The notes beneath the pieces are model-generated. The model saw nothing but the letters and a program-made list of their open reading frames with translations. It was not told where the DNA came from and searched no databases. From assembly GCF_024363565.1 (NCBI RefSeq), contig NZ_JAJEKE010000002.1:408926-472925 (forward strand): a stretch of DNA of 64,000 nucleotides, in the 5' to 3' direction. The position numbers and the translations under genes were made by a program. Positions 16,485-25,960 of the stretch are shown in pieces; the stretch's first letter is position 1, and each line of letters begins with the position of its first letter. This DNA comes from Lutispora saccharofermentans. Lineage in GTDB: Bacteria > Bacillota > Clostridia > Lutisporales > Lutisporaceae.

Positions 16485-17498
16485 ATGTTGGATGAAGCTT
16501 ATAAAAGGAAAAAATACTTTCTGATACTCATACCTATCATAATTTTTATAGTGTCTATAATCCTTGGAAGATACCCTATGAGCTTGAGCGACATAGGGGA
16601 TGTGCTTGGAAACAAACTACTCGACCTGAATAAGCCTGTTGACGAGGGATTGGAAACTGTTATTTTCCAAGTCCGCCTGCCGAGGATTACAGCAGCATTT
16701 TTAGTCGGAGGCGCATTAGCAGCTTCAGGTGCTGCATATCAAGGCATGTTCAGAAACCCGCTGATATCCCCTGATATACTTGGAGCTTCTGCAGGTGCAA
16801 GCTTTGGGGCATGCATAGGGATTTTGTTTTCCTGGTCAATTGCAGCTATACAGCTTTCTGCATTTATATTTGGCTTAATATCGGTTTTTATTACTTATGT
16901 CATAAGCAAAAGCATAAGAGGAAGGGATGCCACCCTTATGCTTGTATTGACAGGTATTTTGGTAGGAACCGTTTTCTCATCATTAGTTTCATTGACCAAG
17001 TTTGTTGCAGATCCTTATGGAAAGCTCCCGGAGATAACCTTTTGGCTTATGGGAAGCCTGGCTGCCGTAAAAGACACAGATGTCTATATGCTCTTGCCTT
17101 GCTTTATTATTGGGATAGTGCCTCTTTACCTGCTGAGATGGAAGCTTAATGTACTCTCCTTCGGAGAAGAGGCCCAAGCCATGGGCGTGAATGTAAACAG
17201 ATTGAGGATGATCGTGATCATCTGTGCAACTTTAATGACAAGCTCATGCATCGCGATAAGCGGATTAATAGGCTGGATAGGCCTTGTGATACCTCATCTT
17301 GCAAGAGCTGTTGCAGGCCCTGACTATAAGAAGCTTCTGCCTTATGCTGTCGTAACCGGAGGAACATTCCTGCTTATTATTGATGATATAGCAAGATGCG
17401 CAAGCTCTCTTGAGGTTCCTCTCGGTATATTGACCTCAATCATGGGTGCACCGTTTTTTATTTACCTTTTGATGTATTCAAGGAGGGGATGGAATTGA
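16485..17498 (+). CDS. FecCD/BtuC-type ABC importer permease (probable molybdate/tungstate)
   Basis: A 337-residue integral membrane protein with about nine to ten hydrophobic segments and FecCD signatures (RLPRITAAFLVGGALAASGA near residue 65, NPLISPDILGASAGASFGA, and GLIGWIGLVIPHLAR near residue 265). This permease type imports siderophores, cobalamin, haem or, in Haemophilus MolBC-A, molybdate and tungstate. Position between ModE-regulated molybdenum enzymes and under a ModE-like operator favours molybdate or tungstate. Its TGA overlaps the start of the ATPase gene. Confidence 0.85.
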   Translation: MLDEAYKRKKYFLILIPIIIFIVSIILGRYPMSLSDIGDVLGNKLLDLNKPVDEGLETVIFQVRLPRITAAFLVGGALAASGAAYQGMFRNPLISPDILGASAGASFGACIGILFSWSIAAIQLSAFIFGLISVFITYVISKSIRGRDATLMLVLTGILVGTVFSSLVSLTKFVADPYGKLPEITFWLMGSLAAVKDTDVYMLLPCFIIGIVPLYLLRWKLNVLSFGEEAQAMGVNVNRLRMIVIICATLMTSSCIAISGLIGWIGLVIPHLARAVAGPDYKKLLPYAVVTGGTFLLIIDDIARCASSLEVPLGILTSIMGAPFFIYLLMYSRRGWN

Positions 17499-18286
17499 AG
17501 CTCGAAATAAGAGATTTGACCTTCGGCTATGGCAAGAAGGCTGTGGGGCACGACCTGAGCATCGATGTCGGCGAAGGCCAGTCTTTATGTATTTTAGGAT
17601 CAAATGGAGTAGGCAAAACAACGCTTTTAAAAACAATATTAGGCATATTGAAGCCTATGGAGGGAGAAGTACTGATCGATGGCATAAGCACCAGGGGATG
17701 GTCGCCTGCAGAATTCGGCAAAGCCATAGCCTATGTGCCGCAGCAGCATATTCCGCCTTTTCCTTTCTCTGTTTTGGATGTAGTGTTGATGGGAAGAACA
17801 GTACATATGAGCACTTTCGGGATGCCTAAAAAGCAAGACAGAGATATAGCTTGTGATATTTTAAAGAAAATGGGAATAGATGATCTGAAAGACAAATCCT
17901 ATACGGAGATCAGCGGAGGGGAAAGGCAGATGGTATTGATCTCCAGGGCCCTGGCCCAGAAGCCTCAGATACTTATATTGGATGAGCCCACATCGAATCT
18001 TGACTTCGGTAATCAGGCAAGGGTGCTTGAATATATTATAAAGCTGGTAGAAGAGGGGTTGACTGTGGTGATGACATCTCACCGGCCGGAGCATGCTCTG
18101 GCTGCTGCATCTAAGGTTGTTCTGATGAAGGGAGGGGATGCAATAGATTACGGATCGCCGGAGAATGTGATCACCGAAGAAAGCATGAAAAGCCTTTACG
18201 GCATAGACGTGGTGATGGTGGATGCAGACATGCCCGATAGGAGAAAAGCAAAGCTGTGCATACCTCTTATGAATTCTTATAACTAG
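17495..18286 (+). CDS. ABC importer ATP-binding protein (probable molybdate/tungstate)
   Basis: A 263-residue ABC ATPase. Walker A is GSNGVGKTT near residue 35, the Q-loop lies in YVPQQH, the signature is SGGERQM, Walker B is ILILDEPTSNLD, and the switch His is in TSHRPEH. I choose TTG 17495, which overlaps the permease stop as TTGA and lies 8 bases after AGGAGG; the in-frame ATG at 17489 is inside the ribosome site. Family members power FecCD-type importers. It forms one transporter with its two neighbours. Confidence 0.88.
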   Translation: MKLEIRDLTFGYGKKAVGHDLSIDVGEGQSLCILGSNGVGKTTLLKTILGILKPMEGEVLIDGISTRGWSPAEFGKAIAYVPQQHIPPFPFSVLDVVLMGRTVHMSTFGMPKKQDRDIACDILKKMGIDDLKDKSYTEISGGERQMVLISRALAQKPQILILDEPTSNLDFGNQARVLEYIIKLVEEGLTVVMTSHRPEHALAAASKVVLMKGGDAIDYGSPENVITEESMKSLYGIDVVMVDADMPDRRKAKLCIPLMNSYN

Positions 18287-18300
18287 AAAGGAGAAGAAGA

Positions 18301-19389
18301 ATGAATAAAAAATCAATCAAAGCATTATCCTTATTGATCGCATTTACACTTATATTCTCTGCTATTACAGTCAATGCATCTAAAGCTGAAAATCAAACCC
18401 GAACCATAGTTGATATGGCGGGAAGAAAGGTAGCTGTTCCTGAAGCAGTAAACAAAGTATATTCAATGGGTCCTTCAGGCACTATACTTTTATACACTCT
18501 GTGCCCCGATAAGATAGTGGGAGTTAATTATGAGTTTACCCCAAGGGAGCTGAAATTCGTACCGTACAAATACAAAAAATTGCCTGTCCTTGGAGGCTGG
18601 TTCGGCAAAAACAATACCGGCAATATCGAGGAGATACTGAAGGCCAAGCCTGATTTTATATTGTCATATGGCACTATCGATAAAACCGCGATCTCTACTG
18701 TGGAGAAGATCCAAAAACAACTTAGCATACCTATTGTGATGGTCGATTCCAACCTTGAAAAGTCCTATAAGGCCTATGAATTTGTAGGCGACATTGTAAA
18801 TGAGAAGGAAAGAGCAAAGGTTTTAGCTGATTATTCAAAAGCGATAATCAATGAAGTTAAAGAAAAGGCCGGTAAGCTGCCACAAAAAAAGGTAAGGATA
18901 TACTACGCCGAAGGGGCTGAAGGCTTGCAGACTGAAGGAAGAAATTCCATAAGAACGCTGGTTTCCGATATGGTAGGCGGCCTGAACGTAGCGGGAATAA
19001 GCACCACAACGGATTATGGCAAGAGCCCTGTATCCATTGAGAATGTATTGGCCTGGGGTCCTGAAGTGATACTTGTAGGGTCAGATCCAAGCGGCGAGCA
19101 TAAAGTTCAGAGCAAGATAATGAATGACAAAAGATGGGCAGGAATAAAAGCGGTAAAGAATAAGAAAGTCTATGAAATCCCCCATGGCCCCTTTAATTGG
19201 TATGACAGGCCCGATTCAGTCAACAGGCTTATCGGCCTGAAATGGATGGGAAATCTATTTTACCCTGATGTATTCGACTATGATATGAAAAAAGAAGCGA
19301 AGAAATTCTACAAAGAGTTCTACCATATCGATTTGACGGATGAACAATTGAAGGACTTGCTGGGGAACGCATATAACCCTATAAGATAA
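18301..19389 (+). CDS. ABC importer substrate-binding protein (TroA/FecB fold)
   Basis: A 362-residue exported binding protein starting after GAAAGGAG. A signal peptide covers about residues 1-27 (basic start, hydrophobic core, cleavage near VNASKA). No lipobox cysteine is present, unusual for a Gram-positive binding protein, so anchoring is unexplained. The fold is two lobes joined by a long helix (PBP helical type), with VDMAGRKVAVP near the mature N-terminus and SYGT, MVDSN and EGLQTEGRNS in the expected places. It resembles MolA-like and iron-chelate binding proteins; the context favours molybdate. A decayed piece of a second copy lies at 25961-26058. Confidence 0.83.
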   Translation: MNKKSIKALSLLIAFTLIFSAITVNASKAENQTRTIVDMAGRKVAVPEAVNKVYSMGPSGTILLYTLCPDKIVGVNYEFTPRELKFVPYKYKKLPVLGGWFGKNNTGNIEEILKAKPDFILSYGTIDKTAISTVEKIQKQLSIPIVMVDSNLEKSYKAYEFVGDIVNEKERAKVLADYSKAIINEVKEKAGKLPQKKVRIYYAEGAEGLQTEGRNSIRTLVSDMVGGLNVAGISTTTDYGKSPVSIENVLAWGPEVILVGSDPSGEHKVQSKIMNDKRWAGIKAVKNKKVYEIPHGPFNWYDRPDSVNRLIGLKWMGNLFYPDVFDYDMKKEAKKFYKEFYHIDLTDEQLKDLLGNAYNPIR

Positions 19390-19401
19390 CTTTGCAGTAT
19401 T

Positions 19402-19440
19402 AAAAAGCAAAAATGGCAAATCACTTCTGGCTTTTTAATA
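19402..19440 (+). terminator. Degenerate terminator after the importer operon
   Basis: Stem arms AAAAAGC and GCTTTTT flank a long loop that contains AATGGCAAATCACTTC. The complete version of this hairpin, with arms AAAAAGCCAAAATGGC and GCCATTTTGGCTTTTT, lies at 26012-26058 after the fossil binding-protein gene. This copy has lost the middle of its right arm, so termination may now rely on the hairpin at 19551. Confidence 0.5.
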
Positions 19441-19500
19441 TCCATGGTAGCTTTTCTTGGGTTCATAGTGGGATAAATAAACTATTATAAATCTATTATA

Positions 19501-19596
19501 GCGTAAACTGGGGAACCGCCTGATACCGAGCTGTATGATAAGTGTTGTGAGAGTGAGGTAGGTGAGCTGATCACCTACCTCACTCGATTTTTGAAG
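19501..19596 (+). mobile_element. Group II intron 3' remnant (terminal domains)
   Basis: The stretch from ACTGGGGAACCGCC through GTTGTGAGAG and a long hairpin to CTCACTCGATT matches the familiar 3' end of bacterial group II introns. Those introns read GGGGAACCGCC, then GGTGGTGTGAGAGG, a hairpin and CCTACTCGATT. The hairpin arms GAGTGAGGTAGGTGA (19551-19565) and its exact complement (19571-19585) are perfect and followed by ATTTTT, so it can also terminate transcription. No reverse transcriptase or 5' intron domains are nearby, so this is a fragment. Confidence 0.6.
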
Positions 19597-19679
19597 TAAT
19601 CCTATTTTGTATTCCTCGCCCTGTTTATTGTCTTCCTCATATTACCTTATGCTGTCCGCATAAATGTAGAACAGATAGC

Positions 19680-21572
19680 CTATATGCGAATAATTGTAAG
19701 GATGTATGTCTTTGTTGTGCCATCCTCTGCGGTCACAATGATATATACTTGAACGCTCCCTTCACCAACTTCTATAGGGGCTGATGGGCTTCCGCTAGCC
19801 ACAGGCGTGCCATTGGCCGTGATCGTTGCAGCATCATCGCTTGCCGTAGGAATCACTCTTATTGTGTTTAGCTCCGGCAGCATTTCCATAGCATAAACAT
19901 ACTCAGTAATCGATGGCGTGAATTCCTGCAAATCTGCAAAGGTCTCACCATAGCTGAGAGCAAGGCCTGACAAATTAGCATCGCTGGATAGATACTCTCC
20001 GGGAATAACCGTGAGGATGTATGTCTTTGTTGTGCCATCCTCTGCGGTGACGACAATATTTATTTGAGTTTCATCTTCGGCAATATATATCATTTGTGAT
20101 GGGCTTCCGCCGGCCACGGGCTCTCCATCTACCGTAATCCGTGCATTGCCATCCTTTGTCGTCGGAGTTACAGTTACGCCATTGCTTTGCGGATTCATTA
20201 CGGCAAGATATTCGGTAGTCGATGATGTAAATTGTGAAGGCTCTTCAAAGGTCGCACCGTCCAGAATAAGGTCGCTCAAATCAGCATTGCCGGACAATAT
20301 AGGCTGGGACGGTGGTTGAGGCGTAGGCCGGGACGGTGGTTGAGGCGTAGGCCGGGACGGTGGTGCAGGCAGCCTTTCGATGTCGATAATATATGTTCTG
20401 CTGCTTGTGCCATCCGCTGATGTTACCTTAACCCTAACCGTGTTCAATCCCGTATACAGGGAAATTCTTCCCGATGCTTCCCCGCTATTTACCAAAGCAC
20501 CATTTACGGTTATGGTCTGGCCTTCATTACTTGCCTCCGCTATCACTTTGGTATTCCTAATATTATCAAAAACCACATCAAAGTATTTTGTCTTATCCGT
20601 AGAAAAGCTGGGATTTAACTGTATATTTTCAAGAAAAAGGCTTTTAAGCTCTGCATTAGAGGGGTCATAGATAAAAAAGGTTTCAGCCACGGCGCTCATT
20701 CCTTCAGCACCGACAGTGATATAATACCTTCCTGCCGTACTGTTTTTCATTGTATATTCCAGACTGAAATTGCCACTGGCCCTGCTAATTGTGTTTCCGA
20801 CATATTCAATTCTATTTAAAGGATCGGTAATCTTAACTGTTACCTGTTGCCCTGGCTCTGAGTCAATGCTTCCCGTTATGTTAACCTGCTTATTTTTATT
20901 TATACTGGCCTTCAAGCTCACATCCGCACCATAATCAAAATATGTGGATACCGGCAAATCCAGGCCTGACGAACCTACAGCGACAAGATATCTTCCTTTT
21001 TGCTTATTTTTCATAATATATGAAATTTCATATTTGCCTCCATCCCTGCTAATACAATGCTCGATAAGCTCAATTCTTTTTTCGGGATCTTTTATGAGAA
21101 CAGTAAGTTGCTGTCCGTTTCCTGTGCTGATCGTGCCGGACACTGTAACCTTATTGCTCTTATCAATGGAAGCATTTACGTCCACGCTTGCTATTATGGC
21201 ACCTGTTCTATCCGGATAATAGTCAAAATACGTTCGTACAGCATTTAAAATGCCATACGCTCCAATCGTAACTTGATAACGTCCCTCCTTGTTTCCTGAC
21301 AGTAAGTTTATAAAGGAAAAATTTCCATCAATTCTGCTTGCTGCTTCGTCAACGTACGCTAAACTTCCATCAGGTGCTATTACTTTGACTGTAATTTCAT
21401 GCCCCGGGCCGCCGCTATTGTAGCCGACTATTGTTACAACGCCTCTTTTGTCAACCTCAGCCTTCACATTGCTGATATAAGCGTCGGAAGCGGCAACAAC
21501 AGCGACCGGGCAAAATGAAAGCAGCATTACCGCTAAAATTACCGCTATGATGCGTATACATCGTTTTTTCAT
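19680..21572 (-). CDS. Secreted repeat protein with cadherin-like beta-sandwich domains
   Basis: A 630-residue exported protein. The signal peptide ends near VVAAS (residue 29). Three tandem modules of about 90 residues follow (about 30-120, 121-213, 214-305), each with a V-x-V-G or S-G core, Q-x-V-x-V-x-I-x-D-P and a closing T-Y-F-D-Y or F-F-I-Y-D. One cadherin-like beta-sandwich domain comes next, then a Pro-rich linker with PPSRPTPQ repeated, then two more such domains ending in TKTYILT. It has no LPXTG or membrane anchor. It lies 16 bp after the 1277-residue secreted protein, with its own AAAAGGGGG site. It is probably a cell-surface or matrix protein; function unknown. Confidence 0.8.
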   Translation of the reverse strand: MKKRCIRIIAVILAVMLLSFCPVAVVAASDAYISNVKAEVDKRGVVTIVGYNSGGPGHEITVKVIAPDGSLAYVDEAASRIDGNFSFINLLSGNKEGRYQVTIGAYGILNAVRTYFDYYPDRTGAIIASVDVNASIDKSNKVTVSGTISTGNGQQLTVLIKDPEKRIELIEHCISRDGGKYEISYIMKNKQKGRYLVAVGSSGLDLPVSTYFDYGADVSLKASINKNKQVNITGSIDSEPGQQVTVKITDPLNRIEYVGNTISRASGNFSLEYTMKNSTAGRYYITVGAEGMSAVAETFFIYDPSNAELKSLFLENIQLNPSFSTDKTKYFDVVFDNIRNTKVIAEASNEGQTITVNGALVNSGEASGRISLYTGLNTVRVKVTSADGTSSRTYIIDIERLPAPPSRPTPQPPSRPTPQPPSQPILSGNADLSDLILDGATFEEPSQFTSSTTEYLAVMNPQSNGVTVTPTTKDGNARITVDGEPVAGGSPSQMIYIAEDETQINIVVTAEDGTTKTYILTVIPGEYLSSDANLSGLALSYGETFADLQEFTPSITEYVYAMEMLPELNTIRVIPTASDDAATITANGTPVASGSPSAPIEVGEGSVQVYIIVTAEDGTTKTYILTIIRI

Positions 21573-21588
21573 GCCTTATTCCCCCTTT

Positions 21589-24500
21589 TCATGGGAGCTG
21601 GACAGGATATGCTTTTGGAGTTTGTTTTGTTGCATTGATATCATTTCCATCCCACACAAGGACTTTTGCCCTATATTGATTTACATCGAAAGGCGTTATT
21701 ACTGACAATGAATAAACCTCAGTAGCACCCGCGCCAATTCTCCTGCCAAGGGAATTCATACTTACCATACTGCCGTTTTGGTCATAGAGAACCAGTATTA
21801 CCAGTACGTCCTGAGTCATTGAGGTGTTGTTTCTGATGCCGGCATAGGCATAAAGCGGTACACCCGGTGTCACTCCTGCTGCACGGGAAAGGGTATCCCA
21901 CGGTATTTTAGGTGCTATCACTTCTGTTGCTCCGTTTTGTACAACCTGCTTGGGCAGCAGATCCTCCTCTTTGTATTGTGAATAGCTGAATACGATGTTT
22001 GCGGTTATGTCGCCGGAGCCTTTAGAGGATACGCTGATTTCCTGAGTCTGAGTAGATAGGGTTTTGTTGGCATCCTTATAAGTAACGGTGATTTTTTTAC
22101 CCGTATCATAAGTATTCAACACCTTTTGATCCGAGCTGTCGGCGGCAAGGTTGTTTTTTGAAAAATCAATGTACCCGACGGTGTCTATTTGTCCGTCGCT
22201 GTATTTTAAGGCAACAGCAAGGCCTGAAAGATCCAGCTTTTCGCCCTCTGTATAGTTCAATTTCGGTTGGCTCGGCATACTGATGCTTTTGACCTCAATA
22301 GGAATAATTGGCACGGACTTCGATGCTATGCCTTCCCTTAAGGTGGTGGAAACGGCCGAAACCTTGAAATAAGTCTGAGTACCGCTTTCCAGGCCGGTAA
22401 TACTATAGCTTGTATTTGCAGACCCCATTGCTGTTCCCGGCGCCGTGCCAACTTTTTCATATCTGCCATCCCACGAATGGGATTTGTAAATATTGTAGGC
22501 TGCCGCATCCTTCACTGCATCCCAGGTAATCACAGCAGAGTTTAAGGTAAGGGACTTATCCTTTAGTGCTAAGTTCTGGGGCTGTGCAGGTGGGAAGGAG
22601 CCTATGGGCTGCGTCAGGTAATTGACCACGTGACACTCCGAGATATTTTTGCCGTCGTTTGTGGTCAAATTATAATTGTAGACCGCGAGGCACCACCGGT
22701 AAGCATAATATGAGTAGTCCTCGGGAACATTGGCCACGGTTCCCGAGCTTGTGATGGATTTGGATTTTGCGCTGGAGGTTGTGACTGAAGCACCCACTCC
22801 TCCGCTGACACCCTTTGTTACGCCCAATATGTTAGTTTTCACCATTACATTAGTCTCCAGAGAGAAATCAAAGGCTTTCTCATCCTCTTCGGACACTGTG
22901 ATTTCCTGGGAGGTTATGCCTTCACCTATTCCCGTTCCTATAAAGCTTTTCTCGTAGGCGCCTCCGCGGTATAGGGTGTTTTTGCGGAAAGCTTGACCAA
23001 GGCGCATACCCATGACATTAGAAATCTCATTTGGCTTTTGCCCATTCTTTAATGTATAGGTTCTGGGGTCTCCGACAACATGGTTATTTAAAACCTCAGG
23101 CGATACCTTGGGTGCACTGGGCATATTCTGTGTCACCCGATTGTAGTAATTAAGGGACATGCTCTGCATAATAGGTGCGTATGGGAGCCGGATCTCCATC
23201 AGCTCAGGTTTTTCGCTGTCCTTGGCATACATCTCATAATAGAATACATCATAGGGTATGACCATGGCCACCACCTGGTCATCAGCAGTAAGGTTAGTAA
23301 AGCTTTGGCTTGTGCTTACCGACGTGGTGGACGTCCAGCTTTGGGTAAATGAGCTTTTTACTTCAACCTCAAACTCTTGAGAGAATATTTTTTTGCCCAA
23401 AATACTTAGTCCGTCCTCAAAGCCAAAGGTGACACCTGCGCTGGCTGAAATGCCTCCGCCTAAAGAGGAGGACTTCTCCGCTCCCGTTCCGTAGGTAGTT
23501 CCGATATTGCCGATGACACCTGAATATTCTCTGCTCTGCTCGTTCAGTTCCTTATAATAGGGTGCCGCACCCAAAACCGCTATTACAGAGGGGTCTGAAA
23601 AAGTAAAGGTAGTCAGTTCAGGCCTTGCAACCACTGTGATGCCGGTATTTAAAACATCTACCGCCGCTATAGAAGGATAATTGGTTTTTCCTTGATCACC
23701 GCCCCATATTTTAGTCAAATGAGTGGTAATATCAGTGGAGTTGTTATCCTCACGGCCGCACCATGTCACGAAGACATGCTCTCCATCGTAAAACCGGTTA
23801 TAATGGAGCATTAAAACCTGCTCTCTTCCGGACAAGTTGCCATCAAAATTCCCGACGATTGTGCTTATGATGTATGTGGAATCCTCTCCCTTGCCTCCGC
23901 CATAAATATCGGTGATATCTTTAAACCAATGACCGCTTTTGTGCTGGTATCTCAAACTCGTATTTTTATATTTATTCGCCGCTTTGGGATGTGCAACGTC
24001 ATGCTTTATAAAGCTTGCACCGTCATATTTCAAAAGGATATTTCCAAACACTACATATTCTTGCATGCCAGGGCCGTCAAGGGCAGCGCAGGCAATGCCC
24101 GGAAGCCAGCTTTTAAGACCCTTCGCCGCATTATCGCTTATGGGATATACCGGATAGCTAGCACTTGATATATCGCCAAAGCCTTTGCCGTCATATATGA
24201 GATAAGTAATGGCAAGGCTTTGATCATTCAGTCTGCCTCCTATGATAATAGCATTTTCTCCTGTATTAAATGCATCACCTACGCTTACGCTGGCACTGGT
24301 AAAGATGTATTTGTCCGGGTCTTTTTTATTGCTGCTTTGGGGATGCAGGTCGATTTTTGTTGTGGGGCTGTTTAAATCCGTAGTACCGCTGTAAATATAG
24401 AGCACCGCCGGATTCAAATCCGGTATTCTTTTCTTGCCCTCCTGTATTTGAGTTACTGTATCTCCGCTGCATATCAGCAAATCTGCATAACCGTCTGAAT

Positions 24501-25422
24501 CCGCATCGCCTGCGGCGATATCAATGACATTTCTGGCGCCATTAGGCTTGATTTGCAGCGGATTGCTGGTATCAATGCCTTCGGCTATATACGGAATCAA
24601 AGTATCATTTCTGATGATTTTATCTTTGCCCAAATCAGCTGAAGCAACATCGCTATTCTTTTCCAAAGCATAGGAAACCGAGCCGGTATTGGGATTCATC
24701 TCCTTGTTGATGTTAATGATAAACAAGCTGCTGCTTACAGCAATTGCCAGCTCATCCTTGCCATCATGGTCAAAATCGCCGGCAGCCATATCGATGGGGT
24801 ATTCCCGGTTGGATGTGGTACGGTCGTCATAGCGCTCAGGCTTTTTTATAGTTGCGATGAGAAAAGAGGAATGTACTGGTTTACCCCCGTTATAGTCGCT
24901 TACAAATAGCTTTAAATCTATATTTTTGTTGTTAGCTTTGTTTTTAGGAATGGCGGCTGTTACAAAGACCTGAATGCTTCCCTGATCCGTCTGCCCGAAA
25001 GCCCCTATTCCGCTAAAGTCCGCCGCAACTGATACCTTGGGCGCATTAAGGGATTCATTATCCAAAACACCGTTCAGATTCATGAGATCCTGATTTGCCT
25101 TCATTCCGTCGTTAGTCAGAGGCAGGTTGGAAACTCCGCTGCCGATCTTAAAGGATGTGTTGGAAATTATTCCAATTTGCGAGATTCTGTTGAAATAGGA
25201 TATATCAACTCCAAGGGGGTGCTTTGCGGTATCCACCGGATTGCCGGCTTCATCGGTTCTTTGTCCTTGAGTTGTGTCAAAGCCAAGAGCCTTTGCCTGC
25301 TCTGCGGGATCAGTGATCGGCGCTGTTATGTCATTTTCATCTGCGTATGCCGGCTGAATGTTAACCAAAATACAGGTGCAGAATAAAGCAAAGGCGAGTA
25401 ACAGAGAAAGAGATTTTTTCAT
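21589..25422 (-). CDS. Large secreted FG-GAP / FN3 / Ig-like protein with Ser/Thr-rich beta core
   Basis: A 1277-residue exported protein. The start is ATG 25422, after GAAGGGAG; the frame stays open to 25443. A signal peptide ends at AYA27. FG-GAP-type calcium loops are seen at DFDHDGKDE (about 216) and DADSDGYAD (about 306), with weaker repeats to about 620, suggesting a beta-propeller. Residues about 655-715 and 855-890 are Ser/Thr-rich with alternating polar and apolar residues, as in membrane-inserting beta hairpins. An FN3 domain (about 920-1010), an Ig-like domain (about 1015-1105) and an unrecognised C-terminal beta domain follow. I know no described protein with this architecture; pore formation or adhesion are only possibilities. 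Confidence 0.8.
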   Translation of the reverse strand: MKKSLSLLLAFALFCTCILVNIQPAYADENDITAPITDPAEQAKALGFDTTQGQRTDEAGNPVDTAKHPLGVDISYFNRISQIGIISNTSFKIGSGVSNLPLTNDGMKANQDLMNLNGVLDNESLNAPKVSVAADFSGIGAFGQTDQGSIQVFVTAAIPKNKANNKNIDLKLFVSDYNGGKPVHSSFLIATIKKPERYDDRTTSNREYPIDMAAGDFDHDGKDELAIAVSSSLFIININKEMNPNTGSVSYALEKNSDVASADLGKDKIIRNDTLIPYIAEGIDTSNPLQIKPNGARNVIDIAAGDADSDGYADLLICSGDTVTQIQEGKKRIPDLNPAVLYIYSGTTDLNSPTTKIDLHPQSSNKKDPDKYIFTSASVSVGDAFNTGENAIIIGGRLNDQSLAITYLIYDGKGFGDISSASYPVYPISDNAAKGLKSWLPGIACAALDGPGMQEYVVFGNILLKYDGASFIKHDVAHPKAANKYKNTSLRYQHKSGHWFKDITDIYGGGKGEDSTYIISTIVGNFDGNLSGREQVLMLHYNRFYDGEHVFVTWCGREDNNSTDITTHLTKIWGGDQGKTNYPSIAAVDVLNTGITVVARPELTTFTFSDPSVIAVLGAAPYYKELNEQSREYSGVIGNIGTTYGTGAEKSSSLGGGISASAGVTFGFEDGLSILGKKIFSQEFEVEVKSSFTQSWTSTTSVSTSQSFTNLTADDQVVAMVIPYDVFYYEMYAKDSEKPELMEIRLPYAPIMQSMSLNYYNRVTQNMPSAPKVSPEVLNNHVVGDPRTYTLKNGQKPNEISNVMGMRLGQAFRKNTLYRGGAYEKSFIGTGIGEGITSQEITVSEEDEKAFDFSLETNVMVKTNILGVTKGVSGGVGASVTTSSAKSKSITSSGTVANVPEDYSYYAYRWCLAVYNYNLTTNDGKNISECHVVNYLTQPIGSFPPAQPQNLALKDKSLTLNSAVITWDAVKDAAAYNIYKSHSWDGRYEKVGTAPGTAMGSANTSYSITGLESGTQTYFKVSAVSTTLREGIASKSVPIIPIEVKSISMPSQPKLNYTEGEKLDLSGLAVALKYSDGQIDTVGYIDFSKNNLAADSSDQKVLNTYDTGKKITVTYKDANKTLSTQTQEISVSSKGSGDITANIVFSYSQYKEEDLLPKQVVQNGATEVIAPKIPWDTLSRAAGVTPGVPLYAYAGIRNNTSMTQDVLVILVLYDQNGSMVSMNSLGRRIGAGATEVYSLSVITPFDVNQYRAKVLVWDGNDINATKQTPKAYPVQLP

Positions 25423-25500
25423 AAAACAAACTCCCTTCATCACAAATATCAGGTATGTGCAAATTATTTCATCTTCATCCGTTTTCCTCCTTTTCCTTTT

Positions 25501-25854
25501 TCAGTCTGGCAAACGCCGGAGGAATTCTTGGAGTTTTAGCCTGCTTATTGGCTTTAAGAGGCTAAAGACCGCCGGACTGTTTCTAATTCTTGCCAGTTCC
25601 TTTCTATAGGCCGTGACGAACACGATCTTCAAGGCGGGGTTGCGTTCAAGCAGTTCCGTTGCAAGTTTTGCGCCGTTTAGGTTCGGCATGATAAGGTCGA
25701 TAAAAGCCACTCCGGGATTTAAGGTTGCCGATGCCTGAAGCGCTTCCCGGGGGCTTGTAAAAGCGCCTACGATTTCTATATTTTCCTGCCCTGAAAGAAT
25801 ATAGACAAGCTCGTCAAGGCAGGGTTTTTCATCGTCCACCACCAACACGCGCAA
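25501..25854 (-). CDS. Orphan response-regulator receiver domain protein
   Basis: A 117-residue single CheY-like receiver domain. Acidic pocket DDE at 7-9, phosphoacceptor Asp in FIDLIMPN near residue 53, Thr in VTAYR and Lys in LLKPI near 102 are all present, so it should be phosphorylated. There is no output domain, although the LytR/AlgR type of receiver is suggested by the FIDLIMPNLNG pattern. It starts with TTG, 8 bases after AAAGGAGG. No histidine kinase is in the window. It is upstream of the two secreted-protein genes on the same strand with a 78-bp gap, so it may control their production. Confidence 0.83.
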   Translation of the reverse strand: MRVLVVDDEKPCLDELVYILSGQENIEIVGAFTSPREALQASATLNPGVAFIDLIMPNLNGAKLATELLERNPALKIVFVTAYRKELARIRNSPAVFSLLKPISRLKLQEFLRRLPD

Positions 25855-25960
25855 GAAATCAACCTCCTTTCATATCTGTGCCCTTAACTTAACACAGGGT
25901 TATCACAAAATCTCACAAACTGGAAACGCGCCTGATAAAATAGTGGGGGTTAACTATTTG

